A DNA stretch of 12,438 nucleotides, taken from Bacillota bacterium (GTDB lineage: Bacteria; Bacillota; Clostridia; Lachnospirales; Lachnospiraceae). A model generated the notes under the pieces. That model worked only from the letters and a program-made list of their open reading frames with translations. It ran no database searches and had not been told where the DNA came from. Numbering within the stretch: the first letter of the stretch is position 1; each line of letters begins with the position of its first letter. The stretch is taken from the NCBI GenBank assembly GCA_023415055.1, contig JAEZLZ010000080.1, positions 1 to 12,438 of the forward strand. The letters are read 5' to 3'. Below, in pieces: positions 1 to 6,125 of the stretch. Both the position numbers and the translations under genes were made by a program.

Positions 1-125
1 TATCCATCCGCTTAGCACCCTACATTTCTGTAACGCACCGGATTTAGCTACACGGCTCACTGGTGATTACCGTGGTCGGACTTACACCGACAGGCATGGT
101 CCAGCTTCGCTGGACACACGCGCAC
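1..125 (-). mobile_element. Group II intron, 5' end (partial, runs off left edge)
   Basis: On the minus strand the sequence begins at 125 with GTGCG, the consensus 5' end of group II introns (GUGYG). It continues with a stable hairpin (GTCCAGC, loop GAA, GCTGGAC, flanked by GCGTG and CATGC) and then the block GGTGTAAGTCCGAC, typical of intron domain I, where group II introns usually carry a GGUGNAAGUCC-like segment. The stretch CACGGTAATC...GCCGTGTAGC that follows suits further domain I structure. Only the first 125 nt are present; the rest of the ribozyme and any encoded reverse transcriptase/maturase would lie left of the window. The exact first base is inferred from the GTGCG match. Recognition is by sequence pattern, not covariance search. 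Confidence 0.72.
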
Positions 126-129
126 CAAC

Positions 130-160
130 AAAAAGACCGGATGTCCTTCGACAAACGGTC
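130..160 (-). terminator. Hairpin plus T-run at the 5' exon of the group II intron
   Basis: Read on the minus strand, 160-135 forms GACCG...CGGTC (5 bp), a 2x2 mismatch, then TGTC/GACA (4 bp) closed by a GAAG loop, followed by TTTTT (134-130) and four bases later the intron start. This has the form of a rho-independent terminator. Group IIC introns are known to insert just after such hairpins, so it may be the intron target rather than the terminator of a specific gene; no minus-strand gene ends nearby. Confidence 0.5.
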
Positions 161-255
161 AACTGTTACCATGAAGTATGTCATGAATTAAAAAAGGGGT
201 TGTTTTTTTATTTTCATTATGTTCCCATTTTTAGTGTAAGTAAATTAATACAGTA

Positions 256-375
256 CTTCTTATTAAGAGTTATGGTAGAGAGTTAGCTCGATGACCATAC
301 ACCAACCTGCTACAATGTAAGGTGGTAATGCTAACAACGATGAGGAGAGAGCCGCTCCTTTTTGGGGCGTTTTTT
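256..375 (+). promoter_or_regulatory. SAM-I-clan (S-box-like) riboswitch, variant without P4
   Basis: A complete aptamer can be drawn. P1 pairs 256-263 with 340-347 (8 bp including G-T pairs). The invariant-looking AAGAG follows (265-269). P2 consists of TATGG/CCATA (271-275 with 295-299), a GATGA kink-turn strand (290-294) and an inner GAG/CTC stem. P3 is ACC-A-ACCT (301-308) with AGGT-GGT (320-326), preserving the AAC and TG bases that contact SAM in SAM-I. The P2 loop GTTAG (282-286) pairs perfectly with CTAAC (331-335), the clan's pseudoknot. Between the pseudoknot and P1 there is no room for P4, so it resembles SAM-IV or SAM-I/IV variants more than classical S-box. P1's 3' strand GGAG (344-347) can instead pair with CTCC (355-358) as an antiterminator. 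The expected logic is SAM present, terminator formed, gene off. The promoter is unclear; TTCCCA (222-227) and TTAATA (245-250) are weak candidates. Confidence 0.8.
353..375 (+). terminator. Riboswitch expression-platform terminator
   Basis: CGCTCC (353-358), a five-T loop, and GGGGCG (364-369) form a 6-bp GC-rich stem with one T-G pair, followed directly by six T. Its 5' arm overlaps the antiterminator partner of the riboswitch P1 3' strand, which fits ligand-controlled attenuation of the gene starting at 439. Confidence 0.8.
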
Positions 376-438
376 ATTACCTCTGTTTACAGCGTGTGAA
401 ATAGAAGTACGAAAAACGACCATGAAAGGAGATTTTTT

Positions 439-738
439 ATGAGTACAAATTTAAAAGAAACAAGAGTGCATGGAGGAACCGGATGGGCGGATGCTATGTT
501 TCGATTTCAGGCAGATAGTGCCAGTTATGCAGAGGAAATGATTCGGCGGGTGATCAAAAGATTAAAGCTGGAGGGTGAAGGCTATGAGGTATATTCATCC
601 TCGTCCGGATTTTTACTAGTCAAGAATAACGATATGATATTGAAAATGTATTACAATATGGTGGAAGCGTTTCGTCGCGAAGAAGTCTTTGCCTTTGAGC
701 GGTATATTGAAAACCAGATTAAGGCATTGTCCATGTAA
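439..738 (+). CDS. Unknown 99-residue protein under SAM-type riboswitch control
   Basis: I do not recognise this protein. It is short, soluble-looking and mixed alpha/beta in character: there is no signal peptide or membrane segment. A glycine-containing N-terminus (VHGGTGWADAMF, about residues 10-21) is followed by a basic helix (EEMIRRVIKRLKLEG, about 32-46) and a C-terminal amphipathic stretch from about 73. The start is supported by AAAGGAGA at 425-432, about seven bases before the ATG. It lies 64 bases behind a terminator-type SAM-I-clan riboswitch, so it should be expressed when S-adenosylmethionine is low. Genes so controlled usually serve methionine, cysteine or SAM synthesis or uptake, but nothing in this sequence identifies such an activity. 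It is probably monocistronic, since a strong hairpin follows at 751-786 and the next gene is convergent. Confidence 0.8.
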   Translation: MSTNLKETRVHGGTGWADAMFRFQADSASYAEEMIRRVIKRLKLEGEGYEVYSSSSGFLLVKNNDMILKMYYNMVEAFRREEVFAFERYIENQIKALSM

Positions 739-750
739 TGTGATAATGCA

Positions 751-786
751 CAAAGTCCCCGGATCATTCCGAATCCAGGGACTTTG
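751..786. terminator. Probable shared terminator between convergent genes
   Basis: CAAAGTCCC (751-759) is exactly complementary to GGGACTTTG (778-786), and GGAT/ATCC extends the stem inward after one mismatch. It starts 13 bases after the stop codon of the 99-residue gene and lies downstream of sbcC on the other strand, so it could end both transcripts. The T-run is short on both sides (TTTGTTGT on plus), which lowers certainty. Confidence 0.6.
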
Positions 787-789
787 TTG

Positions 790-873
790 TATGGTCTGCT
801 TCTTATTATGACCTGCTCTTTTCTATGGTAAGCTCTTTCTTATGGTCTGTTCTTTCCTAGGTTTTGCCCTTCG
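790..873. repeat. Degenerate 17-bp tandem repeat, about five units
   Basis: Four 17-base units start at 790, 807, 824 and 841, each beginning TATG and sharing the approximate consensus TATGGTCTGCTCTTTCT; a fifth, weaker 16-base unit (858-873) runs up to the sbcC stop codon. On the minus strand the array is purine-rich and starts immediately after sbcC. The unit length is not a multiple of three and there is no spacer, so it is neither coding nor CRISPR. Confidence 0.75.
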
Positions 874-3800
874 TTAAAGACCATTATCGATTGTGATCTT
901 ACTGCCATCCTTGGTCTTCTTGATCTTAATCTGCTGTGGAATATTTTCTACTAATTCTTCACGATGGCTGATCACTCCGACAAGCTTATTTGCTCCGGAG
1001 AGATTAATTAAAATATCCATAGCACTATCAATTGACTTTCGGTCAAGGGTTCCAAAACCTTCATCGATAAACAAGGCATCCATCTGAACACCGCCAAGAT
1101 GGGATGAAACTGTATCAGATAAGCCCAGAGCAAGGCTGAGCGAAGCCTTAAAGCTTTCTCCACCGGAGAGGTTACACACAGGACGCCTATGACCGGTAAA
1201 ATTGTCGAGAACCTCCAAATCAAGGAAGGTATTTGATTTCTTTCCGAGGGAATCCTCCTGCCGGTAAAGTTCATATTGTCCTTCACTCATAGGGAGAAGT
1301 CTGCGATTGGCTGCTTTGATAATACTGTCAAAGCCGGCAGCCTGAATGTATTGTTCCAACGTAATCTTCCACTTTCCTGTCGTTCCCCTTACCAGTTCAT
1401 ACAGTCTTAAACAAATAGAAGATTCCTTCCGATACTTTTCAAGATCAGCGCGCTGCCCAAGGATGTTTTTCTTCTTATCCTCGTTTGTCTGAATACGGTA
1501 GTCAGTCGCATTTTTTTGTGAACGGATCTCATTCACCCTTCCGTTCTGCACTTCAACTTCAGTCTGCAAGGTTTCAAGATCAAGCTTTTCTTTTCCCTTC
1601 GCATCTGCTGTAGCCTGCCTAAGCTGTACAACATTTGTTTCAACAGCCTTATAGTATTCGTTTATCACGTGATCTGCGGCAGCAATATCCTCTTCGCTTG
1701 CAAGGTACACAAGGAACTGATCCTCCTTCGTGAATCGCTGGGTTGTGAGGATATCCGTGAATTTATCATGAAGTTTGGCAGCTTCCTCCTTCAGCCTTAC
1801 AAGAGTGTTATTCAAAGTCCTGATGGAAGAAGAAATCTCATTCTCCTTCTTATCCGCAGCTTCCTTCTCTCCCCTTGCCTTATTAATTGCAGCCAGAAGT
1901 TCCTCCGCTTCCTTTCGTGCTTGATCGCGAGCGATTTTCGCTGTCTTCCAGTCTGTATACGGAAGTTTCTCCAGCATCTTAAGCCGAGCGCTTTCCGACG
2001 CAAGCTCTGTTTTATTCTTCTGTATTCGTATGGCAAGCTCTTCCTGACGGTTCTTCAGGGTTTCTGAAGTCTTCCCGCGTGCTTCCTCCAAAGCTTCTTC
2101 AGCCTTCTCGAGGATCTCGCAGTCTTTTTTCAGTGCAAGCTCATGAGTTGTATTTTCAGAGATTGCTTTCATTATCTCCGTCTGCTCTGTTTTAATATCT
2201 TCAATCAGTTCATCCAAGCTCCTGCTATCATAATTCTCTATACGATACAGACTATTTTCAAGGCAGTCGAGGATTGCTATTCGAAGCTGATCTTCTAACG
2301 CTTGGATTGAGGACTGCGCTTTTTCCACTGTGACAAGTGCATCATTCTTTTCTCTAGCCGCTCTCTCCTCTGCTGTCTTTAGCTCTTTGAATTCGGCTTC
2401 CGTAACCGCTTTCTCAGGAAGAAGAGCAAGCTCCGGATGATGCGTAGATCCACAAACCGGGCACTTGATTCCTTCCGATAAATCTTTTGCCAATAAACCT
2501 GCGCGACAGTTGTCAAGGATGATTTCTGACTTGATGCGCTGCTCCGTAGCCTCCTCATACTTATCTCGTTTTTCCTCAAAGGCTTCCTTCTCTTTCACAA
2601 GGGCTTTCTTCTTCGCCGCAAAATCTCGCAGCCGTTCTGTTATTAAAACGTCTATACTATCCTTAAGAGACTGTAGCTTTTCTCCGATAATCCGAGCTTT
2701 GTTATAATCTTCCGGTTTCTTCTTTAATTCCGAGGTCGTCTTTGTCAAGGATGCAATCTTATCCTTTAATGCTTGTTCTTCTTCTTTTAATTTTTCCTCT
2801 TCCTCTATAATCGTCTTCTCCGCTTCCTTTAAGCCGGCGACATACCCTGAAAGCTCATCTCGTTGTTCGTATTGTTCCTTATCCTCATCAATTTTATCAG
2901 CCAGTATCTTTCGGTTTTGAGCCTTTTCCTCTTCCTTAAGACACCCCTCCAGAATACCCCTTGCTTCTTCCGCCTTTCCCCTTGCTGTCTCCTGCTCCTT
3001 CCGTTTATCCGTTATCTCCTGCTCCGTAGTTGCGGCATCTTTCTGTTTTGCTTTCCAGGCTTCGTAGGATGGCTTAACCTTGTGCGAAGCAGATTTCTGA
3101 CGTTCAACGGTAGCGGAAAGTGCCATAATCTCTTCTTTACGCTGATCGAGCTCCTCTTTCTGTTTTGTCAAAGCCAGACATCGGTCAATGAATTCATTGT
3201 TGGTCTTAGCTGTCGCCAACAGATCCTTTTTATTATTCAGTGTTGTCTCAGCATCCGTTAACTCCTTGCCGATTTTCTCATTCGCGAGTCTATCTTCCAA
3301 TATAATCCGATCGATGAGATCAAATATCTCTTCTATATTCCATACAGAATTAGCCTTCTGTGCTCTTTCCTGGAGAGAACACAGCTCCTCTTTCAAATCA
3401 CTTTCTTTGTCAACGACCACGTCAGTAAAATACTGGACGATACTGCTTTCTGCATTCTTACGCTTCCCATAGGAAGCATCCATTCTTTCTTTGAGTTTAT
3501 ACTCAATATTTTTATAGCTGCCGGTCATGAAGATTGTACGAAGAATAACGGTTCGCTCCTCTGTCTTAGCATTGAGTAGATCCCAAAATTCTCCCTGTGC
3601 GATCATAGCGATCTGTTTAAACTGCTTTGAATTAATATGAAGGAGCTCCTGCACCGCTATTTCAACTTCTCTTAATCCCTCTACCGGCTTCTCACTCTCA
3701 CAATATAGAATCGCTTTCTCTTTCACTGTTATGATACCCTCGCCACGCTGCTTCTGCCGATCGTAAGAGGGGCTCCTGTAAATATGATAGTTTTTTCCCT

Positions 3801-4089
3801 GGTGTGAAAAATAGAAATCTACAAAGCTTTCTGCGCTGTCCTTAGCATATTCGCTCCTTAGATTCTTGGTATCGCGATGACACCCGCTGGCTTCACCAAA
3901 CAAAGCAAAACAAATAGCATCAAAAATCGTCGTTTTTCCGGCGCCGGTATCACCAGAGATTAAAAAGAGGCCTTTACTTTCAAACTGTCTAAAGTCGATC
4001 TCCGGCATCGTATCTGCGTATGGACCAAAAGCGCTGATAATCAACTTAGTTGGTTTCAAGAACAACACCTGCCTCTCTTGCGACCTCAT
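874..4089 (-). CDS. sbcC: Exonuclease SbcCD, large ATPase subunit SbcC
   Basis: SbcC is the SMC/Rad50-like ATPase of the SbcCD nuclease, which cleaves hairpins and blocked or double-strand DNA ends. All expected elements are present in 1071 residues. The Walker A motif GDTGAGKTT is at about 46-54. Two very long Lys/Glu-rich coiled-coil arms flank a central zinc hook CPVC (Cys543, Cys546). The ABC signature LSGGE is at 974-978, Walker B (ALFIDE) at about 1005-1010, and the D-loop GTLD at 1013-1016. The hook at mid-length and the overall length suit the family. The ATG at 4089 lies inside sbcD (44-base overlap). A TTG at 4059 would give the family-typical start MKPTKL and a 14-base overlap, so the true start may be ten codons further in. 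It is co-transcribed and probably translationally coupled with sbcD. Confidence 0.96.
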   Translation of the reverse strand: MRSQERQVLFLKPTKLIISAFGPYADTMPEIDFRQFESKGLFLISGDTGAGKTTIFDAICFALFGEASGCHRDTKNLRSEYAKDSAESFVDFYFSHQGKNYHIYRSPSYDRQKQRGEGIITVKEKAILYCESEKPVEGLREVEIAVQELLHINSKQFKQIAMIAQGEFWDLLNAKTEERTVILRTIFMTGSYKNIEYKLKERMDASYGKRKNAESSIVQYFTDVVVDKESDLKEELCSLQERAQKANSVWNIEEIFDLIDRIILEDRLANEKIGKELTDAETTLNNKKDLLATAKTNNEFIDRCLALTKQKEELDQRKEEIMALSATVERQKSASHKVKPSYEAWKAKQKDAATTEQEITDKRKEQETARGKAEEARGILEGCLKEEEKAQNRKILADKIDEDKEQYEQRDELSGYVAGLKEAEKTIIEEEEKLKEEEQALKDKIASLTKTTSELKKKPEDYNKARIIGEKLQSLKDSIDVLITERLRDFAAKKKALVKEKEAFEEKRDKYEEATEQRIKSEIILDNCRAGLLAKDLSEGIKCPVCGSTHHPELALLPEKAVTEAEFKELKTAEERAAREKNDALVTVEKAQSSIQALEDQLRIAILDCLENSLYRIENYDSRSLDELIEDIKTEQTEIMKAISENTTHELALKKDCEILEKAEEALEEARGKTSETLKNRQEELAIRIQKNKTELASESARLKMLEKLPYTDWKTAKIARDQARKEAEELLAAINKARGEKEAADKKENEISSSIRTLNNTLVRLKEEAAKLHDKFTDILTTQRFTKEDQFLVYLASEEDIAAADHVINEYYKAVETNVVQLRQATADAKGKEKLDLETLQTEVEVQNGRVNEIRSQKNATDYRIQTNEDKKKNILGQRADLEKYRKESSICLRLYELVRGTTGKWKITLEQYIQAAGFDSIIKAANRRLLPMSEGQYELYRQEDSLGKKSNTFLDLEVLDNFTGHRRPVCNLSGGESFKASLSLALGLSDTVSSHLGGVQMDALFIDEGFGTLDRKSIDSAMDILINLSGANKLVGVISHREELVENIPQQIKIKKTKDGSKITIDNGL

Positions 4090-5203
4090 TCATAATCTTC
4101 ATCTCTTCTTCGTTAATATCGCATCCATAGATCAGACGGTAGAATTCAAATATGAGTTCAGGAAAAGATTTGTCTTCTACAATTCGAGTGATATCTACCT
4201 GCTCAATCTCTCTGGTATGGGCATTATCATAGTCTATCTTAATTGTATTGGGATAATATTGCTGAAAGATACCCATAGCATCGTTAATCGTGTCTTCATC
4301 GGTTAATGTCACATAAATGAAATCCTCCGGGGCTTTGATGTTCTTCTTATCAAGAAGCTGCTCCATTTTTCCCTTTAAGTGACGCATATCTCTCAGTGGC
4401 TTAAGCTTTACAAGCTCGATATCAGTTTCACCCTTTTTCCCAATTGTAATGATCGGAACGGATTTCTCATTATTTACCTCGCTCAGAGAATACTTCAGCG
4501 GTGATCCCGAATATCTGATCTCTGCGTTAACGATCCTCTGAGGAGAATGAATATGTCCAAGTGCCACATAATCAAACCCCTGAAAGCATTCGATACCAAT
4601 TTTCTCAACCAACCCGACATTCTGAACCGCTACACCTTCCGATCCACCCATAACCGGTTCTTCTCCTTTACCGGCTACAAATTGATGAGCCACCAGTATA
4701 TTTCGTTCATTCTCGTCGATTTGTGCATGGCTAAGTATGATTTTAACCGCATCGTTATATGTATCAATTTGTTCTTCAGGAAAAAAATGCTTTACCTGAG
4801 AAGCTTTTACAAAAGGTAACAAATATATATTGATGTTACCGACCGAATCCTTGCATGTCTGCTTGTACAAAGCACCATCATATTTTGCAGAAATATATAC
4901 CTCATTTGCTTCAAAAAGAGTACTGCCAAAGTTCAAACGCTCATCCGAATCATGATTACCACTTATAATGAAGGTTTTTACTTTCATTGATGCCAATCTG
5001 CAGATAAAATAGTCAAATAATCTTACCGCATCCTCGCTTGGAATTGATTTATCATATACGTCGCCCGCGATCAAAACTGCATCGACGTTCTGTTTTTTAA
5101 CAATATCCATGATCTGATCAAGGATATATCTCTGATCCTCAATCAAACTAAAATCCCCAAGTGATTTACCGATATGGAGATCGCCTAAATGTAAAAGCTT
5201 CAT
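4046..5203 (-). CDS. sbcD: Exonuclease SbcCD, nuclease subunit SbcD
   Basis: SbcD is the Mre11-like metallophosphoesterase subunit of SbcCD and provides the Mn-dependent nuclease site. Within 385 residues the phosphoesterase motifs appear in order: GDLH (Asp8, His10), GDVYD (Asp48), GNHD (82-85), a histidine in VAHQF (about 173) and GHIH (216-219). The C-terminal 120 or so residues would form the capping and SbcC-binding region. Length is normal for the family. The start is fixed by AGGGAGGT about seven bases before the ATG. A good promoter lies about 90 bases upstream. The gene ends inside the annotated start of sbcC, the usual sbcDC arrangement. Confidence 0.96.
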   Translation of the reverse strand: MKLLHLGDLHIGKSLGDFSLIEDQRYILDQIMDIVKKQNVDAVLIAGDVYDKSIPSEDAVRLFDYFICRLASMKVKTFIISGNHDSDERLNFGSTLFEANEVYISAKYDGALYKQTCKDSVGNINIYLLPFVKASQVKHFFPEEQIDTYNDAVKIILSHAQIDENERNILVAHQFVAGKGEEPVMGGSEGVAVQNVGLVEKIGIECFQGFDYVALGHIHSPQRIVNAEIRYSGSPLKYSLSEVNNEKSVPIITIGKKGETDIELVKLKPLRDMRHLKGKMEQLLDKKNIKAPEDFIYVTLTDEDTINDAMGIFQQYYPNTIKIDYDNAHTREIEQVDITRIVEDKSFPELIFEFYRLIYGCDINEEEMKIMNEVAREAGVVLETN

Positions 5204-5294
5204 CTGTAATACCTCCCTTTACGTAGCTAGGAACACTCATTGACCAAATCCCTGCATATTCCCTCCGCCACGTTATAATCAAGTGTTGCCTTAC

Positions 5295-5323
5295 ATTATA
5301 CTCCAAAATCCACTACATCTCAA
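5295..5323 (-). promoter_or_regulatory. Sigma-A-type promoter of sbcDC
   Basis: On the minus strand, TTGAGA (5323-5318), a 17-base spacer, and a perfect TATAAT (5300-5295) precede sbcD. Transcription would begin near 5288, giving a leader of about 85 nt. This suggests that sbcDC can be expressed separately from the recQ-macro-VWA genes upstream. Confidence 0.7.
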
Positions 5324-5368
5324 CAAAAGATGCCTAAAAATCCCCAGAATATGCTCTGATATCGCAGC

Positions 5369-6013
5369 CTATCTTCTATTCCGGAAATCACTCTCCACTT
5401 CTTCCTTCCACACTTTATTAATCTTTCCCTCGGAACGGCATAAGGAGACAGCCATATTCATTGCCTGATAATTTAACTCTGTTCCTCTGGAGTCAGCCAC
5501 ATAGTTCGAAGCATAATCCTTATCTATACCAAACCGTTCTGCGGTTTCAATGGCATCAATATTCGCTCCGAGGAAGATAAACTCCCAGTCATACCTTTCT
5601 TTTTGACGCTTGATCATCTTCCTTATTGTTTCATAATTATACTCCTTACTGGAGTTCTCATAGCCATCCGTTGTAATAACGAACAGTACTTTACTTGCTC
5701 TATCCTCATCCTTCGCATACTTCTGTACATTTCCCATGAAGTGAATGGATTGCCCAATGGCATCCAGTAATGCTGTGCAGCCTCGTACATAGTATTCCTT
5801 CTCCGTAATCTTCGGTGAGTTCTGTATGGAAACTCTTTTTTGCAGCATCTCAATTTTGTCATCAAACAGAACCGTTGTTACATTCGCTTCTCCTTCTTCC
5901 TTCTTCTGCTTTTCCAGCATGGCATTGTAACCTCCGATTGTGTCCTTCTCTAATCCTGACATTGATCCGCTTCTGTCCAGAATAAACACTAACTCTGTTA
6001 AATTCTTCTTCAT
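5369..6013 (-). CDS. VWA-domain protein
   Basis: A cytoplasmic von Willebrand factor A domain protein of 214 residues, consisting of almost nothing but the VWA fold. The metal-ion-dependent adhesion site looks intact: DRSGS (Asp13, Ser15, Ser17), a threonine in GCTALLDAI (Thr80) and the aspartate in TTDGYEN (Asp116). Such domains bind protein partners through a divalent metal. No signal peptide or membrane segment is seen. I chose the ATG at 6013 because AGGAGG sits nine bases upstream and the VWA fold begins immediately. The frame stays open to an ATG at 6151, which would overlap the macro gene and add 46 residues without VWA character. It lies 112 bases downstream of the macro gene and about 165 bases upstream of sbcD. 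Its exact partner is unknown; RecQ, the macro protein or SbcCD are candidates by position only. Confidence 0.88.
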   Translation of the reverse strand: MKKNLTELVFILDRSGSMSGLEKDTIGGYNAMLEKQKKEEGEANVTTVLFDDKIEMLQKRVSIQNSPKITEKEYYVRGCTALLDAIGQSIHFMGNVQKYAKDEDRASKVLFVITTDGYENSSKEYNYETIRKMIKRQKERYDWEFIFLGANIDAIETAERFGIDKDYASNYVADSRGTELNYQAMNMAVSLCRSEGKINKVWKEEVESDFRNRR

Positions 6014-6036
6014 AATAAAAGACCTCCTGATTAAAC

Positions 6037-6083
6037 TTATTCTTATGAAATGCTGATGCATCTCTGTTCTAAAATAAGAATAA
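6037..6083 (-). repeat. Inverted repeat in the leader of the VWA gene
   Basis: TTATTCTTAT (6037-6046) and ATAAGAATAA (6074-6083) are perfect 10-bp inverted repeats, with a small ATGC/GCAT hairpin between them. The structure ends about nine bases before the AGGAGG of the VWA gene on the minus strand. It could adjust translation or mRNA stability, or be an operator. No T-run follows it. Confidence 0.5.
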
Positions 6084-6103
6084 TATAAATCAAAAGGTCT
6101 TAG

Positions 6104-6120
6104 GTCGCTTTTCAAGCGAC
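6104..6120 (-). other. Hairpin just after the macro gene stop codon
   Basis: GTCGCTT (6104-6110) and AAGCGAC (6114-6120) form a perfect 7-bp stem with a three-base loop, five bases beyond the macro gene stop. On the minus strand it is followed by CTAAGACCTTTTG rather than a clean T-run, so it is a weak terminator at best and may be a processing or stabilising hairpin that sets the ratio of macro to VWA mRNA. Confidence 0.45.
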
Positions 6121-6125
6121 ATTCT

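Noticed and set aside
187..215. A-run/T-run hairpin as a terminator on plus
   Set aside because: Only A-T pairs around a GGGGTTG loop; too weak, and no gene ends upstream of it within the window.
790..873. Short CRISPR-like array
   Set aside because: Units are contiguous 17-mers with no unique spacers and no cas genes nearby.
2863..3261. Plus-strand reading frame of 132 codons
   Set aside because: It lies wholly inside the coiled-coil region of sbcC on the other strand and has a Leu/Phe-rich shadow composition and no ribosome binding site.
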